This document shows, piece by piece, positions 20,499 through 28,511 of a DNA stretch of 37,354 bases. Both the position numbers and the translations under genes were made by a program. The first letter of the stretch is position 1, and each line of letters begins with the position of its first letter. The stretch comes from an uncultured Bacteroides sp. Its GTDB lineage: Bacteria; Bacillota; Clostridia; Lachnospirales; Lachnospiraceae. Where the stretch lies: assembly GCA_945913015.1 (NCBI GenBank), contig CAMECH010000025.1:1-37354 (forward strand), given 5' to 3'. The notes under the pieces were generated by a model. That model was not told the DNA's origin. It saw only the letters and a list, made by a program, of their open reading frames with translations, and did not search any database.

Positions 20499-20574
20499 CA
20501 GCCGGAATATTGAAATCATTTCCAATCGTCAGAGGTTAAGTCTGATTTTGAAAATGTTTTCAATATCCCGGCTG
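20499..20574. terminator. Long hairpin between convergent rsmG and hydrolase genes
   Basis: Arms of 17-18 bases (20499-20515 and 20557-20574) pair with one mismatch, and a smaller TCAGA/TCTGA hairpin sits in the loop. It separates two convergent genes and probably acts as a bidirectional terminator, although no long T run follows. Confidence 0.55.
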
Positions 20575-20633
20575 TATTAATTATACTGCAATAATTAGGT
20601 TGCGTTAATTACTTAGACCTTATTATTGCCGGT

Positions 20634-21584
20634 TTACAGGAAAATTTTTAACTGATTTAAGAAGCGCACAGGGCGTTCAAGCTGAGGAAGATGCTTGGAA
20701 CGCGGAATGGTTACGCTCTCGATAACAGGATTGATTTCACTGTATTCTTTAACAATATTCTTCATATTGACAGCGTTGTCGCCTGCAATAATAAAAATGC
20801 TGTTATTGATGATACTTAAGGCCTTGCCTATGCTTACGGTAGTATAGCGGCATTTTGTGCTTGCAAACAGGTGTCTGGCAGTAAATCCTCCGATATGTGC
20901 TGTCTCATGCAGTACATTTATAATGCTGTTAGGAATGCTGTTCTTGCTGTAGAAAAGCTTGGTTCTGCAGATTTCAGCAAGTGCATTCTTTGACACAGAC
21001 ATATTGTAAATCGAATTGCCGATAAGAGATGTATTAAGCAACATTCTGAATACATTTTTTCTTTTGCTTGGAATCTGGGAACATGATTCTAAGCTTGGCG
21101 GATTTACAAGCACAATATTGTTAAAAAGTGAATCATTATTGTAGCATGACATAATTACGAGAGGACTTGAGTCGCCTGTCACAACAACGTCCGTGCGGCG
21201 TCCGATGACACTCTTTACAAAGTCTTCAAGTAGCTGCACATAAAGATATGCGGTATATGTAATTGCCGGTTTTGCCGAATATCCGCAGCCAAGCAGATCA
21301 ACTGCATATACGGTATGCGTCTTTGCAAGTTCGTCACAGATTTTGCTCCACTCATATGTGCTGCTGTATGAATTAAGATCGTGTACTAATAAAATAGGAT
21401 TGCCGCTACCTTTTTTAATATAGGAAATATCTCCGAATTTCCACCGGTAAGTAAGACGGTCCTCTGTGTCTGTAACCCCCATCGACACTGAAGTTGAAAA
21501 TATTATTCTGTTGATAATGTGGGTAATGGTGGCAGCCGTTGCAGTAACGCCTGCAAAAATTCCTAACTTTTGCCATTTATTCAT
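20634..21584 (-). CDS. Alpha/beta hydrolase, membrane-anchored
   Basis: A 316-residue protein. An N-terminal hydrophobic segment (about 8-30) is probably a membrane anchor. The alpha/beta-hydrolase fold shows the oxyanion region PILLVHDLNSYSSTYEW (about 64-80), VYAVDLLGCGYSAKP, the nucleophile elbow GDSSP (serine about 141) and a late catalytic histidine in SKHLPQLERP. The substrate is unknown. It runs opposite to its neighbours (lagging strand for this arm) and has its own promoter. The shared gap with the histidine kinase gene is 168 bases and divergent. Confidence 0.85.
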   Translation of the reverse strand: MNKWQKLGIFAGVTATAATITHIINRIIFSTSVSMGVTDTEDRLTYRWKFGDISYIKKGSGNPILLVHDLNSYSSTYEWSKICDELAKTHTVYAVDLLGCGYSAKPAITYTAYLYVQLLEDFVKSVIGRRTDVVVTGDSSPLVIMSCYNNDSLFNNIVLVNPPSLESCSQIPSKRKNVFRMLLNTSLIGNSIYNMSVSKNALAEICRTKLFYSKNSIPNSIINVLHETAHIGGFTARHLFASTKCRYTTVSIGKALSIINNSIFIIAGDNAVNMKNIVKEYSEINPVIESVTIPRSKHLPQLERPVRFLNQLKIFL

Positions 21585-21640
21585 TGTTACTCCATTCTGT
21601 GACAGTAAAATTAATCACAACAAAAAATAGACCTATATAC

Positions 21641-21669
21641 ATTATAATATATGGTAAGAAAAGATACAA
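21641..21669 (-). promoter_or_regulatory. Candidate promoter of the alpha/beta hydrolase gene
   Basis: On the minus strand there is TTGTAT (plus 21664-21669), a 17-base spacer and TATAAT (plus 21641-21646), about 55 bases before the ATG. Confidence 0.6.
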
Positions 21670-21677
21670 TTGCCTCT

Positions 21678-21705
21678 TTGATTTTATGTAAAAATGATAT
21701 ATAAT
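21678..21705 (+). promoter_or_regulatory. Candidate promoter of the two-component system genes
   Basis: TTGATT at 21678-21683, a 16-base spacer and TATAAT at 21700-21705, about 48 bases before the kinase start. It is divergent from the hydrolase promoter a few bases away. Confidence 0.55.
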
Positions 21706-21752
21706 TATGTAAGGGTTTAGCACGGTTTAATTAAGTAATGGGGCGGATATTA

Positions 21753-22733
21753 ATGGATAAAATTAAAAAATATTTATTTGTTGAGCTTGCAAATCTTAAA
21801 TCTGAAAGAGACGAGAATTTAAGAAATATTTACAGAGGGAAATTAAATATTGAGTCTATTGATGAAGCTATAAAGAAAATCCGTATGGAGCAGGATTCGA
21901 CAGGCGACGTTTTTAAACCTTCGGAATCAAAAGCGGATGATGACAGAGAGATTCTTTCACTTTGCGAGCGTAAAGAGAGTATACAAAGAGACATAGATGT
22001 TCTGGAAAAGCGTATAGTATGTATCGATAAAAAGATGGAGCAGCTTGCGGAATTGCAGAACGATGAAGCGTCGGTTAATATTGACGGTTATCAGATGCTT
22101 TCTATTCGTGAGAATGAAAGGCAGAGAATTTCAAGAGATATACATGATTCGGTTTTGCAGAAGATGACAGCGTTAATTCATAAGACTGAGTTTACCCAGA
22201 AAGTTATGGACAGTGATGTCTCCCGAGCAAAACTTGAACTTGAGATTGTTAATAAGGTTATGAGGGAGTGCGTTGATGAACTGAGGGACATTGTTTATAA
22301 TCTTCGCCCGATGGCACTTGACGATATCGGATTTAAGGAGACATTGGAAAGATACGTAAATCAATGTTCTTCAATGACCGATATGAATATAACACTTAAT
22401 CTTGACAATCTGAATGACGATAATATTGACAATATTATTCAGATAACGGTCTTTAGAATTATTCAGGAACTTACCGGTAATTCAATAAAACATTCAGAAG
22501 GTAATAATATTAATATAACAATATACACAGACAAAGATAACTTAGTTATTGAACATGCGGATGATGGTAATGGATATAGTGATGAGAATTCGGTGGTAGG
22601 TGATATTAATACCGGATTTGGATTGGCTATTATCAAGGAGCGGGTAAAATTACTCAATGGTGATATTCAGTGTGAACATACAGACGGCACGAAGAATGTT
22701 ATAACCATACCTATTAATATCATGGAGGCTTAG
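21753..22733 (+). CDS. Soluble DegS-like sensor histidine kinase
   Basis: A 326-residue kinase with no membrane helix, so it senses a cytoplasmic signal. The N-terminal 120 residues are helical and charged, a probable coiled coil as in DegS. The HisKA_3 dimerisation domain has ENERQRISRDIHDSVLQKM with the phospho-acceptor His131. The ATPase domain has the N box (ELTGNSIKH), DDGNGYS and GFGLAIIKERV. The start is set at 21753 (GGGGCGG upstream) rather than 21738. The response-regulator gene begins two bases after the stop, so the two form a pair. Confidence 0.9.
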   Translation: MDKIKKYLFVELANLKSERDENLRNIYRGKLNIESIDEAIKKIRMEQDSTGDVFKPSESKADDDREILSLCERKESIQRDIDVLEKRIVCIDKKMEQLAELQNDEASVNIDGYQMLSIRENERQRISRDIHDSVLQKMTALIHKTEFTQKVMDSDVSRAKLELEIVNKVMRECVDELRDIVYNLRPMALDDIGFKETLERYVNQCSSMTDMNITLNLDNLNDDNIDNIIQITVFRIIQELTGNSIKHSEGNNINITIYTDKDNLVIEHADDGNGYSDENSVVGDINTGFGLAIIKERVKLLNGDIQCEHTDGTKNVITIPINIMEA

Positions 22734-22735
22734 AA

Positions 22736-23380
22736 ATGTCAATTCGTGTATTAATCGCAGATGACCATGCAATGATTCGTGAAGGATTAAAGCAGCTTCT
22801 TGAACTTGACGGAACAGTTGAGATTGTCGGAGAAGCAAGCGATGGATATGAATGCCTTGATTTAATAAGTGAATTGAATCCGGATGTTGTATTGCTTGAT
22901 ATTAATATGCCTAAATTAGACGGAATTCAGACTCTTACATTAATACGCAAGCAAAAAATCAAGAATAAAGTTATTATTCTTACAATACATAATGACATAG
23001 AATACCTGATTAAAGCTCTTGATATCGGATGTGATGGATATGTTTTAAAGAACTCTGATTCTGCAACATTGAAGAAGGCAATTATGGCAGTGTACGAAGG
23101 AGAGGGATTTGTTGAACCGTCACTTACACCGCAGATTAATTCAAGTCTTGCAAAAAGAGATATAAAGGCAGACAAAGTAAAAGAACTTACAAAGCGAGAA
23201 CTTGAGGTGCTGAAGCTTATTGCAAATGGAATGTTTAATAAAGAAATAGCATCAACACTCAACATTAGTGAACGAACGGTTAAGAATCATATTTCTAACA
23301 TATTTCATAAGATTAATGTATCTGACAGAACTCAGGCGGCGGTGTTTGCAATTAAGAATAAAATAGTTGATATCAAGTAA
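22736..23380 (+). CDS. NarL/DegU-type response regulator
   Basis: A 214-residue DNA-binding regulator. The receiver domain (1-120) carries the acidic pocket (IADDH, residues 7-11), the phospho-acceptor Asp55 (LLDINMP) and the conserved Lys near 104 (LKNSD). The LuxR-type helix-turn-helix (about 147-205) reads ELTKRELEVLKLIANGMFNKEIASTLNISERTVKNHI. It is most like DegU/LiaR proteins. The GGAGG site lies inside the end of the kinase gene. A terminator follows about 85 bases downstream. Targets are unknown. Confidence 0.93.
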   Translation: MSIRVLIADDHAMIREGLKQLLELDGTVEIVGEASDGYECLDLISELNPDVVLLDINMPKLDGIQTLTLIRKQKIKNKVIILTIHNDIEYLIKALDIGCDGYVLKNSDSATLKKAIMAVYEGEGFVEPSLTPQINSSLAKRDIKADKVKELTKRELEVLKLIANGMFNKEIASTLNISERTVKNHISNIFHKINVSDRTQAAVFAIKNKIVDIK

Positions 23381-23460
23381 TTCAATAGTTGAGTTTGAGT
23401 AATTTCAATAGAAAATATAATGCAGTGTTGATACACGATACAAATAATATAAAGATTTAA

Positions 23461-23495
23461 AAAGGATGCCTTTTAATTACCGGCATCTTTTTGAT
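23461..23495 (+). terminator. Terminator of the two-component operon
   Basis: A 10-bp stem (23461-23470 with 23482-23491, one G-T pair) with an 11-base loop, running into a T tract. It separates this operon from parAB. Confidence 0.82.
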
Positions 23496-23503
23496 TTTAA
23501 AAA

Positions 23504-23519
23504 TGTTTCACGTGAAACA
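23504..23519. promoter_or_regulatory. parS: parS centromere site 1
   Basis: A perfect 16-base parS palindrome, TGTTTCACGTGAAACA, lies between the upstream terminator and parA. It is the loading site for the ParB CTPase clamp and lies about 12.4 kb from the unwinding region. Confidence 0.97.
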
Positions 23520-23543
23520 TTTTTATTTTATTGCAAACATTTA

Positions 23544-23572
23544 TTGTGATTAGAATTAAATTGTGATATGAT
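23544..23572 (+). promoter_or_regulatory. Candidate parAB promoter
   Basis: TTGTGA at 23544-23549, a 17-base spacer and TATGAT at 23567-23572. Transcription would start near 23579, which rules out the earliest in-frame ATG of parA (23568) and favours the start at 23613. Confidence 0.5.
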
Positions 23573-23612
23573 AAAAATTACCGGAAAATTAGTGAAAAGT
23601 ATGGTGACTGAC

Positions 23613-24383
23613 ATGGGAAGAATAATTGCTATAGCCAACCAGAAAGGTGGCGTGGGAAAATCTACAACGGCAATAAACCTGGCGGCGTGCCTTGCCGAGA
23701 AACAGCAGAAAGTACTTATTGTTGATATTGACCCGCAGGGAAATGCAACAAGCGGACTGGGTGTGGCAAAGGACGAAGTGGATAGCACAATTTACCAGGT
23801 GATGCTTGATGACGTTGAAATTAAAGAAGCAATTCAGAAGAATGTGTTTGATAATCTTGATGTGCTTCCATCAAATGTAAATCTCGCAGGAGCAGAGATT
23901 GATTTAATTGATGTAGATAACAGAGAGTATATTTTGAAAAATGCGCTTGACGGAGTGAAAAATGATTATGATTTTATAATCCTTGACTGCCCGCCATCAC
24001 TCAGCATGCTTACGGTTAATGCCATGACAGCGGCTGATACTGTGCTTGTCCCTATTCAGTGTGAATATTATGCACTTGAAGGACTCACACAGCTTATACA
24101 TACAATTAACCTTGTAAAGCGCAAGCTTAATCCGGAACTGGAACTTGAGGGAGTAGTGTTTACAATGTATGACGCACGTACCAATCTTTCCCTTCAGGTA
24201 GTTGAGAATGTTAAGGAAAATCTTGGACAGAATATTTACAAGACAATAATACCGAGAAATGTAAGACTCGCAGAGGCACCAAGCCACGGACTTCCAATCA
24301 ACATTTATGATGACAAGTCAGCCGGTGCGGAAAGTTACAGATTATTGGCTGAAGAGGTCATGAATCAGGGAAAAGATATATAA
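23613..24383 (+). CDS. parA: Chromosome partitioning ATPase ParA (Soj)
   Basis: A 256-residue deviant Walker ATPase. It opens with GRIIAIANQKGGVGKSTTA, holding the KGGVGKST motif at 11-18 with the signature lysine, followed by IVDIDPQGNATSGLG and DFIILDCPPSLSMLTVNA. Length and motifs match Soj, which drives origin segregation with ParB and also controls DnaA in Bacillus. Start 23613 is preferred by family length; 23601 is possible and the ribosome site is weak. The gene is followed by a structured repeat element and parB. Confidence 0.96.
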   Translation: MGRIIAIANQKGGVGKSTTAINLAACLAEKQQKVLIVDIDPQGNATSGLGVAKDEVDSTIYQVMLDDVEIKEAIQKNVFDNLDVLPSNVNLAGAEIDLIDVDNREYILKNALDGVKNDYDFIILDCPPSLSMLTVNAMTAADTVLVPIQCEYYALEGLTQLIHTINLVKRKLNPELELEGVVFTMYDARTNLSLQVVENVKENLGQNIYKTIIPRNVRLAEAPSHGLPINIYDDKSAGAESYRLLAEEVMNQGKDI

Positions 24384-24390
24384 ATTGAGA

Positions 24391-24545
24391 AATGGAGATT
24401 AGTGTGAAAAATATGCCCGATGGCATATTTTTCACACGGCTGTTTGTGCCGCAGGCGCCACAAACAAGCCATTATCGCAGAGCCAAATCCGATATTTGGC
24501 TTGCGATTCCTCCGACGCATAAGCGTCTGCGGAATGGAGATTAGT
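24391..24545 (+). repeat. Structured dispersed repeat, copy A (between parA and parB)
   Basis: About 155 bases made of four consecutive hairpins. H1 (24402-24437) is a perfect 14-bp stem, extendable to 16. H2 (24438-24470) pairs GGCTGTTTGTG with CACAAACAAGCC. H3 (24474-24507) has 14 bp with one bulge. H4 (24506-24535) pairs ATTCC with GGAAT and GACGC with GCGTC. The unit is bounded by near-identical AATGGAGATTAGT strings, and the right-hand one is the parB ribosome-binding site. Copy B (35619-35772) is about 90% identical. Confidence 0.9.
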
Positions 24546-25463
24546 ATGGCATCAGTTAAAAGCGGAAAGGGATTGGGTAAAGGACTTGGAAAGGGACTTA
24601 ATGCACTGATTCCGGATGATACCGAAAAAAAGGAAAAAGTTGTTGTAAAAGAGGTAGTTAAGGAAGTAAAAGTACCTGCTGATACTAAAATTAAGATATC
24701 GGACATAGAACCAAATAAAGAGCAGCCAAGAAAGGCATTTGATGAGGATGCACTGCTTGAACTTGCAGATTCAATCAGACAGTATGGCATTCTTCAGCCG
24801 CTGCTTGTTCAAAAGAAGGGTGATTACTATGAGATTATTGCCGGAGAGCGCAGATGGAGAGCTGCAAAGCTTGCAGGAATTAAGGAAGTTCCTGTTATTA
24901 TCAAGGACTACACAACACAGGAAATAATGGAAATCGCGCTTATTGAAAATATACAGCGTGAGGATTTGAACCCGATTGAAGAAGCAAAGGCGTATCAGAA
25001 GCTTATCAAGGAGTACAGATTAAAGCAGGACGAGGTTGCGGACAAAGTATCAAAAAGCCGTGCTGCAATTGCCAATTCAATGCGTCTGCTCAAACTTGAT
25101 GAAAGAGTCCAGCAGATGGTAATGGAGAATATGATTAGCAACGGACATGCCAGAGCTTTGCTTGCGATAGAAGATGGCGATAAGCAGTATATGGTTGCAC
25201 AGAAAATTTTCGACGAAAAACTCAGTGTAAGAGAAACCGAAAAGCTTATGAAGTCCCTTGACAAGAAGGCGGAACCTAAAAAAGAAGATAATAACACGGC
25301 AAGAGAACTTATTTATAGAAGCATTGAAGATAAAATCAAGACTGTTCTCGGCACCAAGGTATCAATTCATAACAAGCGCAACAATAAGGGAAAGATTGAA
25401 ATTGAGTATTATTCACAGGACGAATTGGAACGTATTGTTGACATGCTTCAGTCTATAAAGTAG
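24546..25463 (+). CDS. parB: Chromosome partitioning protein ParB (Spo0J)
   Basis: A 305-residue DNA-binding CTPase. The N-terminal ParA-interaction peptide is KGLGKGLGKGLNALIPDD. The CTP-binding region includes EQPRKAFDEDALLELADSI and the GERRWRAA motif. A helix-turn-helix (LKQDEVADKVSKSRAAIANSMRLL) reads parS, and a C-terminal dimerisation domain follows. It binds the parS sites at 23504 and 26300. The frame is open 42 codons further upstream only because the repeat element is open in that phase; GGAG before 24546 and the family N-terminus fix the start. Confidence 0.96.
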   Translation: MASVKSGKGLGKGLGKGLNALIPDDTEKKEKVVVKEVVKEVKVPADTKIKISDIEPNKEQPRKAFDEDALLELADSIRQYGILQPLLVQKKGDYYEIIAGERRWRAAKLAGIKEVPVIIKDYTTQEIMEIALIENIQREDLNPIEEAKAYQKLIKEYRLKQDEVADKVSKSRAAIANSMRLLKLDERVQQMVMENMISNGHARALLAIEDGDKQYMVAQKIFDEKLSVRETEKLMKSLDKKAEPKKEDNNTARELIYRSIEDKIKTVLGTKVSIHNKRNNKGKIEIEYYSQDELERIVDMLQSIK

Positions 25464-25548
25464 TCGGATAAGAAAACAACGGTATATAACTGTCAGATTA
25501 AACGTTAGATTGAGATTGCGGTAAGAGCGCATAGAAATGAGGAAAAGG

Positions 25549-26220
25549 ATGGTAGATTTTTTTGGGTTGGTTCCAATTGATATGCAGTACATAATTATTG
25601 CAGTATTGGCAATAACTATAATATCAATTGTATCATTTATTCTTGCAATAGTTGCTATTTGCAAGATGAATAAAACACGTAAGAAATACGAGACATTTAT
25701 GAGCGGTAAAGATGGAAGAACACTTGAACCGCTTATGCTCGAAAGATTTAAGGAAATTGAAAACCTCAAAAGAATTAATGCAAAAAATGTAAAGAACATA
25801 AAGTTTCTACTCGATAAGATTCACTACTCTTACCAGAAAGTAGGAATTGTAAAGTACGATGCTTTTCATGAGATGGGCGGAAAGTTAAGCTTTGCACTGA
25901 CAATGCTTGATAATAAGAATAACGGATTTATTATTAACTCAATGCACAGCAGAGAAGGCTGCTATATGTACATTAAGGAGATTGTCGCAGGTGAATCCTA
26001 TATTGAGCTTGGCGAAGAAGAGGCAGAAAGCCTTAAAAAGGCGCTTGCCGGGCCGCTTGGCGATACAGACCTTGGTCATATGAATGAGATTATTAATAAT
26101 ACATATGATGTAAAAGAGCTGGACGAGGCACTTGCAGCACTTAATCTTGATGATGATGAAATCGCGCAGGATGAGGCGGCAGCAACAAGTCAAGCGGCAG
26201 CAACAGAAGAAAAAGTATAA
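25549..26220 (+). CDS. DUF4446 family membrane protein
   Basis: A 223-residue protein with one membrane helix near the N-terminus (about 10-37, YIIIAVLAITIISIVSFILA). A coiled-coil-like segment follows, then the DUF4446 core (YSYQKVGIVKYDAFHEMGGKLSFALTMLD, then INSMHSREGCYMYIKEI). The tail is acidic and alanine-rich (from about 180). The function is not known. The gene is regularly found beside parB in clostridia, which suggests a role at the membrane linked to chromosome segregation or division; that is inference. GAGG lies eight bases ahead of the ATG at 25549. A parS site follows. Confidence 0.85.
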   Translation: MVDFFGLVPIDMQYIIIAVLAITIISIVSFILAIVAICKMNKTRKKYETFMSGKDGRTLEPLMLERFKEIENLKRINAKNVKNIKFLLDKIHYSYQKVGIVKYDAFHEMGGKLSFALTMLDNKNNGFIINSMHSREGCYMYIKEIVAGESYIELGEEEAESLKKALAGPLGDTDLGHMNEIINNTYDVKELDEALAALNLDDDEIAQDEAAATSQAAATEEKV

Positions 26221-26299
26221 TCGGACAAGCCGTCAACGGAAGAATCACAGCGGAAGAATGGCAAACTGTAATTAATCAGATAATAAATCAAGTTATAAA

Positions 26300-26315
26300 T
26301 GTTTCACGTGAAACA
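26300..26315. promoter_or_regulatory. parS: parS centromere site 2
   Basis: A second perfect TGTTTCACGTGAAACA palindrome, 2.8 kb from the first. It lies between the DUF4446 gene and serS, 28 bases ahead of the serS start codon. The parAB-DUF4446 segment is therefore flanked by ParB loading sites. Confidence 0.97.
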
Positions 26316-26343
26316 TTCTAATAAATTTTAGATGGAGGATAAA

Positions 26344-27627
26344 ATGTTAGATTTAAAATTTGTAAGAGAAAATCCGGAAGTAGTAAAAGAGAACATTAAA
26401 AAGAAATTTCAGGATCAGAAGCTTCCTCTTGTAGATGAAGTTATTGCTCTTGATGAAGAGGCAAGAGCAACTCAGAAAGAGGCTGATGAAATCCGCGGAA
26501 ATCGTAACAAGATTTCAAAGCAGATAGGTATGCTCATGGGTCAGGGCAAGAAAGATGAGGCTGAGGAACTTAAGGCGCAGGTGGCAAAGGATGCCGAAAG
26601 ACTTACCGCACTTGAGGCAAAAGAATCTGAACTCAATGAAAAAGTCACAAAGATTATGATGACAATTCCAAATATTATTGATCCAAGTGTACCGATTGGC
26701 AAAGACGATTCAGAAAATGTTGAGATTGAAAAGTTTGGCGAGCCGGTTGTACCTGATTTTGAAATTCCATACCATACTGATATTATGGAAAAGCTTCATG
26801 GAATTGACCTTGATTCAGCAAGAAAGGTGGCAGGTAACGGCTTCTATTATCTGATGGGAGATATTGCAAGACTTCATTCCGCAGTAATTTCTTATGCAAG
26901 AGATTTCATGATTGACAGAGGTTTCACATACTGTGTACCGCCATTTATGATTAGAAGCAATGTTGTTACCGGCGTTATGAGCTTCGCAGAAATGGATGCC
27001 ATGATGTATAAGATTGAAGGAGAAGATTTATATCTCATTGGTACAAGCGAACATTCAATGATTGGTAAATTTATTGATACAATAATTCCGGAGGCAGAGC
27101 TTCCAAAAACACTCACAAGCTATTCTCCTTGCTTCCGTAAGGAAAAAGGTGCTCATGGACTTGAAGAGCGTGGTGTATATAGAATCCATCAGTTTGAGAA
27201 GCAGGAAATGATTGTTGTATGTAAGCCTGAAGAAAGCAATATGTGGTATGATAAGTTATGGCAGAACACAGTTGATTTGTTCCGCTCACTGGATATACCT
27301 GTAAGAACATTGAATTGCTGCTCAGGTGACCTTGCAGACCTTAAGGTTAAGTCACTTGACGTTGAGGCATGGTCTCCAAGACAGAAGAAGTATTTTGAAG
27401 TTGGAAGCTGCTCTAACTTAGGTGATGCACAGGCACGCCGCCTTAAGATTCGTGTAAACGGCGAGGATGGTAAGAAATATTTTGCACATACACTGAATAA
27501 TACAGTAGTGGCACCTCCAAGAATGCTTATCGCATTCCTTGAGAATAACTTAAATGAAGACGGAAGTGTACGTATTCCAAAGGTATTGCAGCCATACATG
27601 GGTGGCAAGACAGTGATTACACCTTAA
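26344..27627 (+). CDS. serS: Seryl-tRNA synthetase
   Basis: A 427-residue class II synthetase that charges tRNA-Ser. The N-terminal long coiled-coil arm (about 1-110, rich in K and E) grips the extra arm of tRNA-Ser. Motif 2 is CFRKEKGAHGLEERGVYRIHQFEK and motif 3 is NNTVVAPPRMLIAFLENN. The EVGSCSNLGDAQARR segment is a variant of the more common EVSSCSNF-type sequence. GGAGG lies seven bases before the ATG at 26344. I see no T-box leader in the short upstream gap, and a bidirectional terminator follows. Confidence 0.96.
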   Translation: MLDLKFVRENPEVVKENIKKKFQDQKLPLVDEVIALDEEARATQKEADEIRGNRNKISKQIGMLMGQGKKDEAEELKAQVAKDAERLTALEAKESELNEKVTKIMMTIPNIIDPSVPIGKDDSENVEIEKFGEPVVPDFEIPYHTDIMEKLHGIDLDSARKVAGNGFYYLMGDIARLHSAVISYARDFMIDRGFTYCVPPFMIRSNVVTGVMSFAEMDAMMYKIEGEDLYLIGTSEHSMIGKFIDTIIPEAELPKTLTSYSPCFRKEKGAHGLEERGVYRIHQFEKQEMIVVCKPEESNMWYDKLWQNTVDLFRSLDIPVRTLNCCSGDLADLKVKSLDVEAWSPRQKKYFEVGSCSNLGDAQARRLKIRVNGEDGKKYFAHTLNNTVVAPPRMLIAFLENNLNEDGSVRIPKVLQPYMGGKTVITP

Positions 27628-27671
27628 TATGAACAGTAAAAACCTGTAAGAATTAAAAATCTGTAAGAATT

Positions 27672-27718
27672 AATAACAGGGTCTCTGCCATAAAGACGGA
27701 GACCCTGTTATTGCATTT
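27672..27718. terminator. Terminator after serS, probably bidirectional
   Basis: A perfect 14-bp stem (27672-27685 with 27699-27712) with a 13-base loop, followed by GCATTTTTT on the plus strand. It separates serS from the convergent phosphotransferase gene. Two copies of CTGTAAGAATTAA lie just upstream. Confidence 0.88.
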
Positions 27719-27728
27719 TTTAAGCTAA

Positions 27729-28478
27729 TCACTCAAAGTTTACTACATCAAGCCATTTCATAAGCAGTTCTTTTTCTTCAGGATGTTTCTTGTCAAGCTG
27801 CGCAGCCGCAACAATCGGCAGCCATTCCTGAACATAACGTTTGTCTGTGCCGGTTTTCTCACAGAAAACATTAAGATATTTATCTGCAATTGTTATATCA
27901 TTTAATGCAAGAAGAAGGTAGGTTCTTGCAACATCAGCACTGGCGTTGCCCTGCGTCGCATGAACCCAGTCGATTGCAACGTATTTGCCGGACTTTGTAA
28001 CAATGATATTTTCAGGAGCAAAATCGCCATGACAAAGTTTTGAGTGCTCATGCATTCCGTTAAGACGAGAAAGCAGCTCATATTTCTTTGTTGCATCAAT
28101 ACAGTCAAGCTCATTAATCTGCCTCGTAATTTTATCCTTCAGCTTAATTAGCAATGGGTTGCGCTTGCTTTGGATAAAAATGTGCAGGTCAACCATTTTG
28201 TCGATATAAGAATCAATTTTTTTAGGGTTTTCTTTCATAAGCTGTGCAAGGGTTTTACCATTAACGTACTCACTGGTAATACACCACTGTCCGTCAACAA
28301 CATCGACAGACAAAAGTTTTGGAATATCCATTCCGGCATCCTCAACACGCGCTGTATTAAGCGCCTCGTAAAGTACATCCGACTTATTATATTTTTTATC
28401 AAAAACCTTTACGGCATTCCCGTCTTTTAAATATACACTCTTTAAAAATCCCTTGGAAATACAATTATCTAATTTCAT
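27729..28478 (-). CDS. APH-fold phosphotransferase (kinase-like)
   Basis: A 249-residue protein with the aminoglycoside/choline-kinase fold. The catalytic loop is LCHGDFAPENIIV (about 149-161) with the HGD..P.N pattern, and the metal-binding AIDWVHATQGNASADVART follows. Its substrate is not evident; related proteins phosphorylate small molecules or are uncharacterised, and no resistance role is implied. GGAGG is upstream of the ATG at 28478; six upstream codons in frame are discounted. It starts 33 bases after the adhE stop, so it is probably read from the Rex-controlled adhE promoter. Confidence 0.8.
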   Translation of the reverse strand: MKLDNCISKGFLKSVYLKDGNAVKVFDKKYNKSDVLYEALNTARVEDAGMDIPKLLSVDVVDGQWCITSEYVNGKTLAQLMKENPKKIDSYIDKMVDLHIFIQSKRNPLLIKLKDKITRQINELDCIDATKKYELLSRLNGMHEHSKLCHGDFAPENIIVTKSGKYVAIDWVHATQGNASADVARTYLLLALNDITIADKYLNVFCEKTGTDKRYVQEWLPIVAAAQLDKKHPEEKELLMKWLDVVNFE

Positions 28479-28511
28479 ATTAAATCCTCCATGCAAAAGT
28501 GTGTGCGACCT

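Noticed and set aside
24420-24545. N-terminal extension of ParB (42 residues)
   Set aside because: The extension is encoded by the repeat element and is shared with an unrelated gene. The ParB family N-terminus and a GGAG site fit the start at 24546.
26221-26343. Possible T-box or other riboswitch before serS
   Set aside because: The gap is only about 120 bases, contains a parS site, and shows neither a T-box sequence nor a terminator/antiterminator pair.
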